The notes under the pieces: model-generated | The model's database searches: none | Told to the model about the DNA's origin: nothing | The model's input: the letters and a program-made list of their open reading frames with translations, nothing else | Program-made: the position numbers and the translations under genes | Assembly: GCF_001676705.1 (NCBI RefSeq) | Contig: NZ_CP016170.1 | Location: forward strand, 5,518,001-5,582,000 | Reading direction: 5' to 3' | DNA: 64,000 nucleotides | Source: Bordetella bronchialis | GTDB taxonomy: Bacteria > Pseudomonadota > Gammaproteobacteria > Burkholderiales > Burkholderiaceae_B | In this document: in pieces, positions 43,798-53,738 of the stretch | Layout of the letters: the number at the start of each line of letters is the position of its first letter | Position numbering within the stretch: the stretch's first letter is position 1

Positions 43798-45534
43798 ATG
43801 TCTTTCGAATCCCTGGGACTCGCGCCCACTCTATTGTCCGCGTTGCAAGAAGCGGGCTTCGATACGCCTACTTCCGTCCAGGCGGCCGCCATCCCGCAAG
43901 CCATGGCAGGCCACGACCTGATGGTGTCGTCCCAGACGGGCAGCGGCAAGACCGCGGCCTTCATGCTGCCGGCCCTGCACCGCGTCGCGCAGATGCCGGC
44001 CAACAAGGGCACCGGCGTGCAGGTGCTGGTGCTGACGCCCACCCGCGAACTGGCCCTGCAGGTCAACGACGCCACGCGCCAGTACGGCAAGAACCTGCGC
44101 GACCTGCGCACGGCCACCGTCGTCGGCGGCATGCCCTATGGCGTGCAGCTCAAGGCGCTGTCGCGCCGTGTCGACGTGCTGGTCGCCACGCCCGGCCGCC
44201 TGATCGACCACCTGCAGTCCGGCCGCGTCAAGCTGAACACCGTCCATACGCTGGTGCTGGATGAAGCCGACCGCATGCTCGACATGGGCTTCATCGAGGA
44301 CATCGAAACCATCGTCGGCCGCCTGCCCGAGGAACGGCAGACCCTGCTGTTCTCGGCCACGCTGGACGGCACGGTGGCGAAGCTGGCCGCCAAGATGATG
44401 CGCGAACCGCAGCGCATCGAGATCGCCGGCCAGAAGGACAAGCATTCCAACATCACGCAAAGCCTGCTCTACGCCGACGACGCCGCGCACAAGATGCAGC
44501 TGCTGGACCACGTGCTGCGCGACGCGGCGCTGGACCAGGCCATCGTCTTCACCGCCACCAAGCGCGGCGCCGACGACCTGGCAGACCGCCTGGCCGACCA
44601 GGGCTTCGCGGCGGCGGCACTGCATGGCGACATGAACCAGCGCCAGCGCACCCGCACCCTGAGCATGCTGCAGCGGCGCCAGCTCAAAGTGCTGGTGGCC
44701 ACCGACGTGGCCGCGCGCGGCATCGACGTGCAGGGCATCAGCCACGCGGTCAATTTCGATCTGCCCATGCAGGCCGAAGACTACGTGCACCGCATCGGCC
44801 GCACCGGACGCGCGGGCCGCGACGGCCTGGCGTTCACGCTGGCCACGCATGCCGAACGCCACAAGATCCGCCGCATCGAGCACTTCATCGGCCAGACGCT
44901 GACCCCGCAGGTCATCGCCGGCCTGGAGCCGAAGCGCACGCCGCGTCCCTTCGAGCGCGGCAGCAAGCCGGGCTTCGGCAAGCGGCCGTTCAACCGCGAC
45001 AGCCGCGGCGGCTTCGGCGCCCGGGGTTTCGAAGATCGCCCGCGCCGTGACGGCCGCGATGGCGCGGCCCCGCAGCAACGCGAATTCTCCGGCGATCGCC
45101 CGCAGCGCGGATGGCGCGACGGCGACCGCGGCTTCCAGGGTGGCCGGCCCTACGCCGGCGAAGGCGCCTCGCGTCCGGCCGAGCGCGGCTTCGATCCCGC
45201 CGCGGGCTTCCGCGGCGATCGTGGCCCGGCCGCCGACCGCGGCTTCCGCGGCGACCGCGCGCCGCGTGACGGCGACCGCCCGCAACGCGCGGAAGGCGGC
45301 TTCCGGGCCCCGCGTCCGGAAGGCGGTTTCCGTCCGCAGCGCCAGGACGCAGGCTTCCGGCCCGCCCGTTCCGAAGGCGGGATGCGCGCCGACAAGGCTG
45401 CCCGCGAAGGGAACGGCGGTAGTGGCCGTTCCACTGAGGGCTACGCCCGCCCCACCGGCAGGCCGGCCTTCGAGAAACGCGATGGCCGTCCGGGCAAGCC
45501 CTTCAAGCCTGCGTACGCGGGCCGCCGGGACTGA
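43798..45534 (+). CDS. DEAD-box ATP-dependent RNA helicase (RhlE-like) with Arg/Gly-rich tail
   Basis: A 578-residue helicase. Q motif near FESLGLAPTLL...DTPTSVQ, motif I SQTGSGKT, Ia PTRELALQ, II DEAD, III SAT, V TDVAARGIDV and VI HRIGRTGRAGR are intact. Residues about 380-578 are low-complexity, with repeated GFR, RGF and RPEGGFR units, like RNA-binding RGG tails of RhlE2-type proteins. Such helicases remodel RNA in ribosome assembly and decay. It stands alone after a long leader; the 37 bp to the next gene suggest possible read-through. Confidence 0.93.
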   Translation: MSFESLGLAPTLLSALQEAGFDTPTSVQAAAIPQAMAGHDLMVSSQTGSGKTAAFMLPALHRVAQMPANKGTGVQVLVLTPTRELALQVNDATRQYGKNLRDLRTATVVGGMPYGVQLKALSRRVDVLVATPGRLIDHLQSGRVKLNTVHTLVLDEADRMLDMGFIEDIETIVGRLPEERQTLLFSATLDGTVAKLAAKMMREPQRIEIAGQKDKHSNITQSLLYADDAAHKMQLLDHVLRDAALDQAIVFTATKRGADDLADRLADQGFAAAALHGDMNQRQRTRTLSMLQRRQLKVLVATDVAARGIDVQGISHAVNFDLPMQAEDYVHRIGRTGRAGRDGLAFTLATHAERHKIRRIEHFIGQTLTPQVIAGLEPKRTPRPFERGSKPGFGKRPFNRDSRGGFGARGFEDRPRRDGRDGAAPQQREFSGDRPQRGWRDGDRGFQGGRPYAGEGASRPAERGFDPAAGFRGDRGPAADRGFRGDRAPRDGDRPQRAEGGFRAPRPEGGFRPQRQDAGFRPARSEGGMRADKAAREGNGGSGRSTEGYARPTGRPAFEKRDGRPGKPFKPAYAGRRD

Positions 45535-45571
45535 TCGCCAGCGGCACTGCCAGGCGCCCGGGGGCTCCACC

Positions 45572-47878
45572 ATGGAGACCCTGTTGCGCCTTTCACGTCT
45601 TTCCACACTGGCTTTACTGCTGCCCATCGCGCTGGCCGCGACCTCCGTCCATGCCACCGTCGTCCTGCGCAATGCACTCTGGACCATCGAGCTGCAGCCC
45701 GGCACGCTGGCAATCGCGGTAACGCCCCACACCGGCCTTACGCCAGGCGAGGCGCCACCATCGCCAACCATAGAGGTCTCGCGCGGCGGCCCCGGCCATA
45801 CGGTCCACGACCTGCGCGCGACGCCCACGGAAGCCGCCTGGCACTGGGACCCGGGACCGGCGGGCCCTCGCTACCGCCTGGCGGCCCGCCTGGACGGCGC
45901 GGACCTGAGCTTGTCGATCGTGGCCATGCAGCCCGGCCGCATCGCGCTGTTGCGCCAGCCGGCCGCCGCCATGGGGCGCGGCCTGGCGCTGCCCTTGGCC
46001 GAGGGCCATTACATACCCGCGGGCGATGCGCGATGGCGCGAGTTCCTGCTACGGGAGATGGCGGAGTTCGATACCTCCGAATCCATCAGCCTGCCGTTGT
46101 GGACCCTGGACCAGGGTACCCACACGCTGTCCTGGATCCTGGGGAACCGCTACAACAACACGGCCGCCTTCGCGCGGGACGGCGCCGGGCTGTCGATGAC
46201 GCTGGACCATGACTACACGGCGCTGGACCTGGACTCGCCCATGGCCCTGACGCTGCACCTGGGCGGGCCGGATCCGCTGGCCGGCGCGCGGCGCTATCGC
46301 GCGGGCCTGGCGGCACGGGACGGCCACGCCCGACTGGCCGACAAGATCCGCCGCATGCCCTCGGCATCGCGCCTGCTGGGCGCCAGCCATGTCTACCTGT
46401 GGGGCAATGGCTTGCTGGCCCCCCGGGACGTGCGGGACTGGCCGGGTTTCCTGGCGCGCTTGCGCGGCGGCGATCCCCTGCCCACGACGCTGCGCGCCCA
46501 TATGGACAAGGACCTGCTCCGCACGCTCACCGATGCCGGCGCCGCGCCCGACGCCGCACGCCGGGCCTGGACGATCCGCGGCGTCAACGAGGCATTCGAC
46601 GCCGTGGCCCGCGCCGCCTGGCAGACGGCCACGCCCGATATGCACGCCCTGGCGACCCGCTATGGCGAGCTGCGGCGCGAAGCGGCGCGGACCTTCGGCG
46701 CCACGCTGTCCGCCGACCCGGCGCGCTGGGGCGCGGGCGTGTCCGTCGCCACCATCGCGGCCCTGGCCGGTGCCGGCCTGCCGCGCCTGTGGATAGGCCT
46801 GGGCCAAGGCTGGGAAGGCGGCCTGTGGCACCCGGAGGCGATCGCGGACGGCGTGCGCGCCGGATACCTGGTGGCCCCCTATGATTCCTATGAGACGGCG
46901 CTGCCGCCCGGCCAGCAGCCCGGCTGGGCGTCCGCGCAGCTGGGCCTGGCGGCGTATCGCGACTGCGGCATCCGGCGCGCCGACGGCCGCCTGCAGCCCG
47001 GCTTCCAGGGCGCCGGCCATTACACCGATCCGGCCTGTGTCCGGCCCTTGCTGCAGGCGCGCGTGCAGGCCGTGCGCCAGGCCGTGCCGTTCAACAGCTG
47101 GTTCATCGACGTGTACGCCACCGGCATGGCCTTCGACAACCACGCGGCCCAGGCGCCGACGCCCCAGCGCCGCTATGTCGCGGAAAGCGCGGCCAGCCTG
47201 CGCTGGATGGCCGACGTGCCGGGCCTGCCGGTGGGCTCGGAGGGCGGCAATGCCGCCGTCGAGGACATCGTGTTCGCGCACGGCATGCAGACGCCCGTGA
47301 TCGGCTGGACCGATCCGGACCTGCATCGCGACCGGCGTTCCCCCTGGTTCCTGGGCGCCTGGTACCCCGACGACGAGCCGGCGAAGTTCTTCCAGGCCAC
47401 GCCGCTCAAGCCGCCTTACGCGGCCATCCATTTCGATCCCGCCACCCGGCTGCCGCTGTACCAGGCCGTCTATCACGGCTCGGTCATCACCACTCATCAC
47501 TGGCTCTTCGACAACCTCAAACTGGCCAACGTCCGCGCGGAGAACGCCCTGCTCCAGCTGCTCTACAACGTGCCGCCGTTGTTCCACCTGAGCAGCGCCA
47601 CGCTGGCCCGGCGGCTGCCGGAGATCGTCCGCCACGACGCCTTCTTCCGGCCCCTGCACGAGCGCCTGGCGACGCAGGCGCTGACCGCGTTCGAGTGGCT
47701 GGCGCCCGATCGCCGCGTGCAGCGCACGGCGTTCGAGGACGGCACCAGCCTGGTGGCCAACTTCCGCGACACCCCTTACGCGTGGCGCGACACGACGATA
47801 CCGGGCAGGTCGGTGGCGGCATTCACGTCGGGACAGCAGCCCGTGGTTTTTCGCGCGGAGCCCGCCAAGGCGCCGTAG
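45572..47878 (+). CDS. Secreted glycoside-hydrolase-like protein
   Basis: A 768-residue exported protein. A signal peptide ends TSVHA before TVVLRNALWTIEL. Residues about 25-270 look like a beta-sandwich; from about 270 to 690 the segments SHVYLWGNGLL, AAYRDCGIRR, NSWFIDVYATGMAFD and GLPVGSEGGNAAVEDIVF suggest a TIM-barrel carbohydrate-active enzyme, with Asp in FIDVYATG and Glu in GSEGG as candidate catalytic acids. A short beta domain ends the protein. It may be related to DUF5696 or GH101-like proteins; I cannot place it firmly. The ribosome site is poor. Confidence 0.6.
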   Translation: METLLRLSRLSTLALLLPIALAATSVHATVVLRNALWTIELQPGTLAIAVTPHTGLTPGEAPPSPTIEVSRGGPGHTVHDLRATPTEAAWHWDPGPAGPRYRLAARLDGADLSLSIVAMQPGRIALLRQPAAAMGRGLALPLAEGHYIPAGDARWREFLLREMAEFDTSESISLPLWTLDQGTHTLSWILGNRYNNTAAFARDGAGLSMTLDHDYTALDLDSPMALTLHLGGPDPLAGARRYRAGLAARDGHARLADKIRRMPSASRLLGASHVYLWGNGLLAPRDVRDWPGFLARLRGGDPLPTTLRAHMDKDLLRTLTDAGAAPDAARRAWTIRGVNEAFDAVARAAWQTATPDMHALATRYGELRREAARTFGATLSADPARWGAGVSVATIAALAGAGLPRLWIGLGQGWEGGLWHPEAIADGVRAGYLVAPYDSYETALPPGQQPGWASAQLGLAAYRDCGIRRADGRLQPGFQGAGHYTDPACVRPLLQARVQAVRQAVPFNSWFIDVYATGMAFDNHAAQAPTPQRRYVAESAASLRWMADVPGLPVGSEGGNAAVEDIVFAHGMQTPVIGWTDPDLHRDRRSPWFLGAWYPDDEPAKFFQATPLKPPYAAIHFDPATRLPLYQAVYHGSVITTHHWLFDNLKLANVRAENALLQLLYNVPPLFHLSSATLARRLPEIVRHDAFFRPLHERLATQALTAFEWLAPDRRVQRTAFEDGTSLVANFRDTPYAWRDTTIPGRSVAAFTSGQQPVVFRAEPAKAP

Positions 47879-48044
47879 CGTTGCGCGCGGCGGATGCCGG
47901 GCTGAATGCGCGATGGACGCCGGCCGATTGCGGGCGGCGTCGGACGGACCCCTGTTGCATGGGCGATGCCGGGCACGGATTTCCGGCCGGGCCGTTTTCC
48001 TGAAACAATGGCGGTTTCGCGCCGCTTCGCTGTCCGCCGTACCG

Positions 48045-49214
48045 ATGCCAGAGACTTTCCCCCCGCCCCTCGATGACGCGTCCCGTGACCATGCGGAACG
48101 CATGGCCGCCCATTTGCGGGCGGCCATCGCCCAGGCCGGGGGATGGCTATCCTTCGAGCACTGGATGGCCGAGGCCCTGTACGCCCCGGGCCTGGGCTAT
48201 TACGCGGCCGGCAGCGTCAAACTGGCCGAGGGCGGTACCGCCCAGGCCGCCGGCGATTTCGTCACCGCGCCCGAATTGACGCCCCTGTTCGGCGCGACGC
48301 TGGCCGCGCAGGCCGCGCAGGTGCTGCGCCAGACCGGCACACGCGACGTCCTGGAGTTCGGCGCGGGGACCGGCGCGCTGGCCGGACACGTCCTGGCGGC
48401 GCTGGATGCCCAGGGCCTGGACGCGCGCTACCACATCGTCGAGGTCTCCGCGGACCTGCGCGCGCGCCAGCAGGCCCGCCTGGCGGCGCATGGCCGGCGG
48501 GTAAGCTGGCTGGACCGCCTGCCCGATGCCTTCGAAGGCTGCGTGCTGGCCAATGAAGTACTGGACGCCATGCCGGTGCAGGTCTTCCGCTGGGACGACG
48601 CCGGCACCTTGCTGGAGCGCGGCGTGGTCGTGAATCCCGAAGGCGGCTTCGCGTGGTCGGATCGCCCCGCGCCGCCGCGCCTGGCACAGGTCATGGCCGA
48701 GCGCATGCCGCCGCTGGAAGGCTACGTGTCCGAAGTCAACCTTCAGGGAGAAGCCTGGGTGCGCGGCATGGGCCAGTGGCTGCGGCGCGGTGCCGCGCTA
48801 TTGATCGATTACGGCTTTCCCCGCCACGAGTACTATCATCCGCAACGCGCCGGCGGCACGCTGATGTGCCACCTGCGCCATCATTCGCATGCCGATCCCT
48901 TCCTGGCTCCCGGTCTGCAGGACATTACCGCGCACGTGGATTTCACCGCGATGGCCGACGCCGCGCTGGCCGGCGGACTGGATGTCCTGGGGTATCTGTC
49001 GCAGGCGCGCTTCCTGGTGAACGCGGGCCTGATGGAACACATCGGGCGGCTGGACGCCGCCGACAGCGCGAATTACGCGCGCACGATCGCGCCGGTGCAG
49101 AAGCTGCTTTCCGAAGCGGAGATGGGTGAACTGTTCAAGGTGCTGGCCGTCGGCCGCGGGGTCGATCCGCCGTTGACAGGTTTCCGGCGGGGCGATCGGC
49201 GCGCGATGCTGTAG
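48045..49214 (+). CDS. MidA/NDUFAF7-like class I SAM-dependent methyltransferase
   Basis: A 389-residue protein of the DUF185 family whose mitochondrial member methylates an arginine of complex I subunit NDUFS2. Landmarks: WMAEALYAPGLGYYA, GDFVTAPELTPLFG, the SAM loop EFGAGTGALAGHV, LANEVLDAMPVQ and LLIDYGFPRHEYYHPQR. I start at ATG 48045, where homology begins, although the open frame extends upstream. Role in bacterial respiration is inferred only. Confidence 0.88.
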   Translation: MPETFPPPLDDASRDHAERMAAHLRAAIAQAGGWLSFEHWMAEALYAPGLGYYAAGSVKLAEGGTAQAAGDFVTAPELTPLFGATLAAQAAQVLRQTGTRDVLEFGAGTGALAGHVLAALDAQGLDARYHIVEVSADLRARQQARLAAHGRRVSWLDRLPDAFEGCVLANEVLDAMPVQVFRWDDAGTLLERGVVVNPEGGFAWSDRPAPPRLAQVMAERMPPLEGYVSEVNLQGEAWVRGMGQWLRRGAALLIDYGFPRHEYYHPQRAGGTLMCHLRHHSHADPFLAPGLQDITAHVDFTAMADAALAGGLDVLGYLSQARFLVNAGLMEHIGRLDAADSANYARTIAPVQKLLSEAEMGELFKVLAVGRGVDPPLTGFRRGDRRAML

Positions 49215-49235
49215 CGCGCCGACAGGATGGACAGC

Positions 49236-49412
49236 CTAGCGGGTTTCCTCGCTGGCGCCGGCATCATAGGTGGAAAGCACCGCGGTAAAGCTTACCGCCG
49301 CGTCGGTGCTGGCAGCCTTGTCCGCTTCCTGGCCGCGATGATCCTGAAGGACGCTTGCATCCAAGGCAGCGATGCCGGCGGGCAACGAGGGTGAAGTCAC
49401 TTGCATCGTCAT
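49236..49412 (-). CDS. Small hypothetical protein, 58 residues
   Basis: ATG 49412 is preceded by GGAG at seven bases and opens a 58-codon frame (MTMQVTSPSLPAG... ending GASEETR). It is acidic, Ala/Ser/Thr-rich and has no signal peptide, membrane span or cysteine. It is convergent with the methyltransferase gene and lies upstream of, but is not overlapped by, the cca gene, whose stop lies 50 bp away. I do not recognise it; the good ribosome site is the main support. Confidence 0.5.
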   Translation of the reverse strand: MTMQVTSPSLPAGIAALDASVLQDHRGQEADKAASTDAAVSFTAVLSTYDAGASEETR

Positions 49413-49461
49413 TGACGTACTCCGTTGAATCGCGCCGCCCGAATGGCGGCGCGCGGATACG

Positions 49462-50631
49462 TCACGCTTGCCGGCCGGCCGGTTCCGGGCCGCGCGCCGC
49501 ACCGATGGAATCCAGAACTTCATGCACCGCGCGGACGCGGGCCTCGCGCACGGCCTGTTTTATGCGGTCGGGTTGCCCGGGATGCTGGCGCGCGATGGCG
49601 CCGGCATCGACGGCGCGCATGGCCTGCAGCACGGCCTGCCACATCGCCTCGTCGACCGTGACGCGCACCGCCGCCGTGCGCAGCAAATCGAGGAAACGCC
49701 GCGGCTTGCGCAAGGCATCGCAGCGCTCCATCAACGCCAGCCGCGCGGTGGCATCGTCGCAGGCGGCGGTCGCGGCGCCCGCCCGCTCTACACGCCCTTC
49801 GAGCCCGTCCAGCACGATGGGCAGCAGGCGCGCGTGATCCGCGCATTCGGTCGGCACGCGCAGGCGGGCCGACACATCGTCGCGCCGCGGAGAGGCCAGG
49901 CATAGCAAGGCATAGCGGCCGGCCAGCGGCAGATCGCGCCGCGCGGCCTCGTCCAGATCGGCCTTGACCTGATCGTCCACGCGCAAGCCGGGCAGCACGC
50001 GCGGCAAGGCCTGCGCCTGGTCCAGCACATCCAGCATGCGGGACGGCCGGGCCGCCATCAGTCCGCGCGACAGCTCCTTCCATACGCGTTCCGGCACCAG
50101 GGCGTCCGCCTCGCCCGCATCCACCATGGCGCGGCACAGCGCCAGCGTTTCGGGCGCCACGCTGAAGTCGCCGAAGCGGGCGGCGAAGCGGGCCAGCCGC
50201 AGGATACGCACGGGGTCTTCGGCGAAGGCCTCGCCGATGTGGCGCAGGACGCGGTCGCGCAGGTCGCGGACGCCACCCAGGGGATCGATCAACGTGCCGT
50301 CGGCGTCGCGGGCGATCGCGTTGACCGTCAGGTCGCGCCGCGCCAGGTCGTCTTCCAGCGTGACGTCGCTGCCGGTGTAGAAGGTAAAGCCCTTGTAGCC
50401 GCGTCCGGACTTGCGCTCCGTGCGTGCCAGGGCGTATTCCTCGTGGGTTTCCGGATGCAGGAAGACCGGGAAATCGCCGCCCACCGGCACGAAGCCGCGG
50501 CGTGTCATGGCCTCGGGCGTGGCGCCCACCACCACCCAGTCGCGGTCGCCCGCCGGCAAGCCCAGCAGTTCGTCGCGCACGGCGCCGCCCACGATGTAGG
50601 CCCGCAGGCCTTCCAGCGCCGGATCCGTCAT
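49462..50631 (-). CDS. cca: CCA tRNA nucleotidyltransferase
   Basis: A 389-residue class II CCA-adding enzyme that builds or repairs the 3' CCA end of tRNAs. The catalytic core has [25 protein letters not shown] with the metal-binding acids, [28 protein letters not shown] for nucleotide selection and the neck/tail helices after it. The HD phosphohydrolase domain of the longer E. coli enzyme seems to be absent or reduced, given the length and no clear HD motif. It follows slt by 34 bp in the same direction. Confidence 0.93.
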   Translation of the reverse strand: MTDPALEGLRAYIVGGAVRDELLGLPAGDRDWVVVGATPEAMTRRGFVPVGGDFPVFLHPETHEEYALARTERKSGRGYKGFTFYTGSDVTLEDDLARRDLTVNAIARDADGTLIDPLGGVRDLRDRVLRHIGEAFAEDPVRILRLARFAARFGDFSVAPETLALCRAMVDAGEADALVPERVWKELSRGLMAARPSRMLDVLDQAQALPRVLPGLRVDDQVKADLDEAARRDLPLAGRYALLCLASPRRDDVSARLRVPTECADHARLLPIVLDGLEGRVERAGAATAACDDATARLALMERCDALRKPRRFLDLLRTAAVRVTVDEAMWQAVLQAMRAVDAGAIARQHPGQPDRIKQAVREARVRAVHEVLDSIGAARGPEPAGRQA

Positions 50632-50665
50632 CGCGCCACCCGGGCTTGCATGGCGGCCGGCGCGG

Positions 50666-52831
50666 TCACGGCAGGTCCGTCCGTTCCGGCGGCTCGGGCG
50701 CGATGCGGCCCAGGCGCTGCTTGAGCGATTGCGGCTGGCCGGTGAACATCGCCGCGTAATACGTGGCGTTGGCCATGACGTTCTTCACGTAGGTGCGCGT
50801 TTCCGTGAAGGGGATGGTCTCCGCGAAGATGGCGCCTTCCACGGGGTGGGTCAGCGTCGCGCGCCAGCGGATGGGACGGCGCGGACCCGCGTTATAGCCG
50901 GCGCTGGCCAGGACCTGCGAACCGTCCAGGTCCTGCAGCACCATGCTCAGGTACGAGGTCCCCAGCAAGGTGTTCGTGTCGAAGTCGTTGACCTGGCCCG
51001 GCGTGAAATTGCTCAGGCCGATCTTGCTGGCCACCCACTTGGCCGTGCCCGGCATCAGCTGCATCAGCCCGGAGGCCCCGACGGAAGAGCGCGCATCCAT
51101 GATGAAGCGCGACTCCTGGCGGATAAGCCCGTAGACCCACGCCGGGTCCAGCGCCACCTGGCTGGCCTTGGCGGCCACCCGGCCTTCGAAGGGCGCGATG
51201 TAGCGCTGCGAAAAGTCGAACTGCTTTTCGGTGCGCTCCGAGGTGTTCACCACCCGGTCGTAGATGTTCTCGCGGCGCGCCAGCTCGGCCGCGGCCAGCA
51301 GTTGGCGGTCGTCCATGCCACGCAGCGCGAAGTTCCATTCCGGCACGGCGTCGCCGCGCCAGCCCAGGCGAAACAGCGCGATCGCCCGCTGCAAGCCGGG
51401 ATTGGCGCGGGCCTGCGCCATCTCCTGGGCGGTCAACGGGGCGGCGCGCGGCGGCACGGTGATCGCGCGGCCGAGTTCCTCCGCCGCCAGCTGCCCGTAG
51501 AAATTGAACTTGCCGGCGATCTGCTCGTATTCCTGCCGCGCCTGCTCGCCGCGGCCCGTCGCGGCCAGGCCGCGCGCGTGCCAGTAGATCCAGGCGGGCT
51601 CTTCGCGGGCTTCGGGCGACATGGCCTCGATGGACGCGATCACCCATTTCCAGTCGATGCGGGGCTGCCGCAAGGCGGCGCGGACTTTCCATTCCTCGTT
51701 GTACTGGGTCAGCCGGATATGGCCGGCCTCTACGTACCAGTCGTGGGCGCGGGGGTCCTGGTTCAACACCGCCACCAGCGCCAGTTGCGCCCTGACCCAT
51801 GCCAGGTCCTGGCGCGGCAGGCCCTTGGCCCACTCGCGCCGGATGTAGGAGTCGGCCACATCCAGGTTGCCGCGCGCCAGGCGCGCCAAGGCGATGGTGA
51901 CGAGCTCGGTCTCGGCCTGGCTGCGCGGACCCCGCGGCTGGCGCACCAGCCACTTCATCGGGTCTTTGATCATCGCGTCATAGGCCTTCTGCTGCGGCGG
52001 CTCGAACAGATAACCGGCGTACCGGCGCGCATCGGCGAGCTTGTTGTCCTCTATCGCGTCGCGCAGCCGGGGCTGCAGGTCATTCCAGCCCAGCACATGG
52101 TTGGCGACCAGATCGTCGTACAGCGACCAGCACCATGCCCCCGGCGCGAACGCCCGCATGGCCTCCGCGCCGCTGACTTTCCTGCCGGTCATGTAGCGGG
52201 CTTCCAGGGCGGCGCACTCGGTCTGCGCATTGCCGTTCTTGACGGGCGCCAGCCGGTTGACGGTGTCGTAGTCGCCCGAACGCGCGGCGGCCAGCAGCCA
52301 GTCCGCGCGCAGCTTGTCGGCCAGATAGGCGTCGGGATTGCGCTCGATGAAGCGCCGCAGCTGGTCCACCGGCCATTGCGCGCGCGGCATGTTCCACACC
52401 TGGTAGCGCAGCAGCCAGTATTCCGGATACATGCCCAGGATGTCCTCGCGCGCCTGGGGGACCACGACGGCCAGGGCCGACCATTGCTTGCGCGTCATGG
52501 CGTCGCGCGCCGTGATGACGGCCTGGCGGGCAGGGGTGGGAGGTTCGGTGGACAACAGCGAAACCGCTTCCGGCTGCGCGGCGGCGGAAGGATCGTTGGC
52601 CAGGGTGGTAACGGGCACCGTGGCGGCGTCCGTGGCGGGCGCGGCGCCAGCCTGGCTCGAGGCGGGGGCCGATACGGCCGAGGCCTCGCGCGCCTGGACA
52701 GCGTGCTGCTGCGCATCCACGGGCGCGCAAGCGGACGCCAGCAAACCCAGCAGCGGCAACGCGCGGCGCAGCAAGCGCGCGGCGTCGGCCCCTGGCGATT
52801 TCTGATAACGTCCCGATTCCCCCCTACGCAT
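50666..52831 (-). CDS. slt: Soluble lytic murein transglycosylase (Slt70 type)
   Basis: A 721-residue cell-wall enzyme that cuts peptidoglycan with formation of anhydro-muramic acid. A signal with a possible lipoprotein cysteine (LLASAC) is followed by an Ala/Pro-rich linker, a long helical superhelix (about 110-500) and the catalytic domain with GLIRQESRF (catalytic Glu), [20 protein letters not shown] and [11 protein letters not shown] 52831 follows a strong AGGGGGGA. It is divergent from the cyclo-ligase gene with only 19 bp between start codons, so their promoters must overlap the neighbouring genes. Confidence 0.93.
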   Translation of the reverse strand: MRRGESGRYQKSPGADAARLLRRALPLLGLLASACAPVDAQQHAVQAREASAVSAPASSQAGAAPATDAATVPVTTLANDPSAAAQPEAVSLLSTEPPTPARQAVITARDAMTRKQWSALAVVVPQAREDILGMYPEYWLLRYQVWNMPRAQWPVDQLRRFIERNPDAYLADKLRADWLLAAARSGDYDTVNRLAPVKNGNAQTECAALEARYMTGRKVSGAEAMRAFAPGAWCWSLYDDLVANHVLGWNDLQPRLRDAIEDNKLADARRYAGYLFEPPQQKAYDAMIKDPMKWLVRQPRGPRSQAETELVTIALARLARGNLDVADSYIRREWAKGLPRQDLAWVRAQLALVAVLNQDPRAHDWYVEAGHIRLTQYNEEWKVRAALRQPRIDWKWVIASIEAMSPEAREEPAWIYWHARGLAATGRGEQARQEYEQIAGKFNFYGQLAAEELGRAITVPPRAAPLTAQEMAQARANPGLQRAIALFRLGWRGDAVPEWNFALRGMDDRQLLAAAELARRENIYDRVVNTSERTEKQFDFSQRYIAPFEGRVAAKASQVALDPAWVYGLIRQESRFIMDARSSVGASGLMQLMPGTAKWVASKIGLSNFTPGQVNDFDTNTLLGTSYLSMVLQDLDGSQVLASAGYNAGPRRPIRWRATLTHPVEGAIFAETIPFTETRTYVKNVMANATYYAAMFTGQPQSLKQRLGRIAPEPPERTDLP

Positions 52832-52850
52832 CAGTTCCCCCCTGGACCGA

Positions 52851-53474
52851 ATGACTACCAAAAATACGCTGAAGGATAACGCAGTACCGGTGCGCAAGCG
52901 ATTGCGGGAGGCCCGTGCATCGTTGAACGATGCGCAGCGCCAACGGGGCGGGCTGCTCATGCGGGGCCGCTTGTTCACGTGGGTCGCGCTGGCGCGCGAA
53001 GCCGCGCGCCAGGCCGGGCGGCCGGAACTGTCTGTCATCGCCGCCTACTGGCCGCTGGCGGACGAACCGGATTTGCGGCCGCTGCTGAACCAATGGGTGG
53101 AAGCGGGCATCACCGTGGCACTGCCCGCCGTGACCGGCGCCGGCCAGCCGCTGGAGTTCCGGCCCTGGTCGCCCGACGCCCCCATGCAGGAAGGCGCCTA
53201 TGGCATCCCGCAGCCGCTGCCGGGCGCCACGGTCACGCCCGAGCTCATCCTGGTGCCGACGCTGGGCTATACGGGACAGGCCGATCGCGTCGGCTACGGC
53301 GGCGGCTACTACGATCGCACCCTGTCCGCGCTGAAGGACGCCGGCCATCGCTACACCGCCATCGGCATCGCCTGGACCGTCGGGCGCCTGGACGATACGC
53401 ACGTGCCTGAACCGCACGACGTCCGCCTCGACGCCATCCTGACCCCCGACGGCTGGGTCCCCAAGGCGCCCTGA
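52851..53474 (+). CDS. 5-formyltetrahydrofolate cyclo-ligase
   Basis: A 207-residue enzyme of the FAU1/YgfA family that turns 5-formyl-THF into 5,10-methenyl-THF with ATP. VRKRLREARASL opens the protein; ELILVPTLGYTGQADRVGYGGGYYDRTL is the hallmark nucleotide and folate site. It is divergent from slt. The downstream 264 bp hold the NtrC/sigma-54-type control region of the next operon rather than a gene. Confidence 0.93.
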   Translation: MTTKNTLKDNAVPVRKRLREARASLNDAQRQRGGLLMRGRLFTWVALAREAARQAGRPELSVIAAYWPLADEPDLRPLLNQWVEAGITVALPAVTGAGQPLEFRPWSPDAPMQEGAYGIPQPLPGATVTPELILVPTLGYTGQADRVGYGGGYYDRTLSALKDAGHRYTAIGIAWTVGRLDDTHVPEPHDVRLDAILTPDGWVPKAP

Positions 53475-53548
53475 ACCGCCGGGCGCCCGCCGGTGGGAGA
53501 CTCCGCCGGCCTGCCGGCGCCGCACGCTTCCCGGAGACGCTGGCTTTC

Positions 53549-53608
53549 GCACCACAATGGTGCGTCCACCGCCCGCGATCGGGCGCCGTCCAGGCACCGG
53601 GCCCGTGC
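53549..53608 (+). promoter_or_regulatory. Two NtrC-type enhancer palindromes
   Basis: CGCACC-ACAAT-GGTGCG places a perfect GCACC-N5-GGTGC at 53549-53563, the NtrC consensus. A second copy, GCACC-GGGCC-CGTGC at 53594-53608, differs at one position. Centres are 45 bp apart, close to four helical turns, and lie about 108 and 63 bp upstream of the start expected from the sigma-54 promoter at 53638-53653. This matches the arrangement of NtrC-activated promoters such as glnA. Confidence 0.7.
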
Positions 53609-53637
53609 ATCGCCAACGCTTTCCCGCGCCGCAAAAT

Positions 53638-53653
53638 TGGCACAGGTGTTGCT
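53638..53653 (+). promoter_or_regulatory. Sigma-54 (RpoN) promoter of the ATP-grasp/alpha-E/transglutaminase/Anbu locus
   Basis: TGGCAC-A-GGTG-TTGCT matches the -24/-12 consensus TGGCAC(G)-N4-TTGC(A/T) with correct spacing. The transcript would start near 53664, about 75 bases before the ATG at 53739, which has a strong GGGAGGAG site. Confidence 0.75.
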
Positions 53654-53738
53654 TTCTTTCCAGTCGTAAACGGGCGCCCCCGTCTATCGCCCACCTACAG
53701 GGGCGAAGCCGGCCGCCCCCGACCGGGAGGAGCGCACC

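Noticed and set aside
43831..45828. A 665-codon minus-strand open frame opposite the DEAD-box helicase
   Set aside because: It mirrors a gene with all helicase motifs; the antisense product has no recognisable fold.
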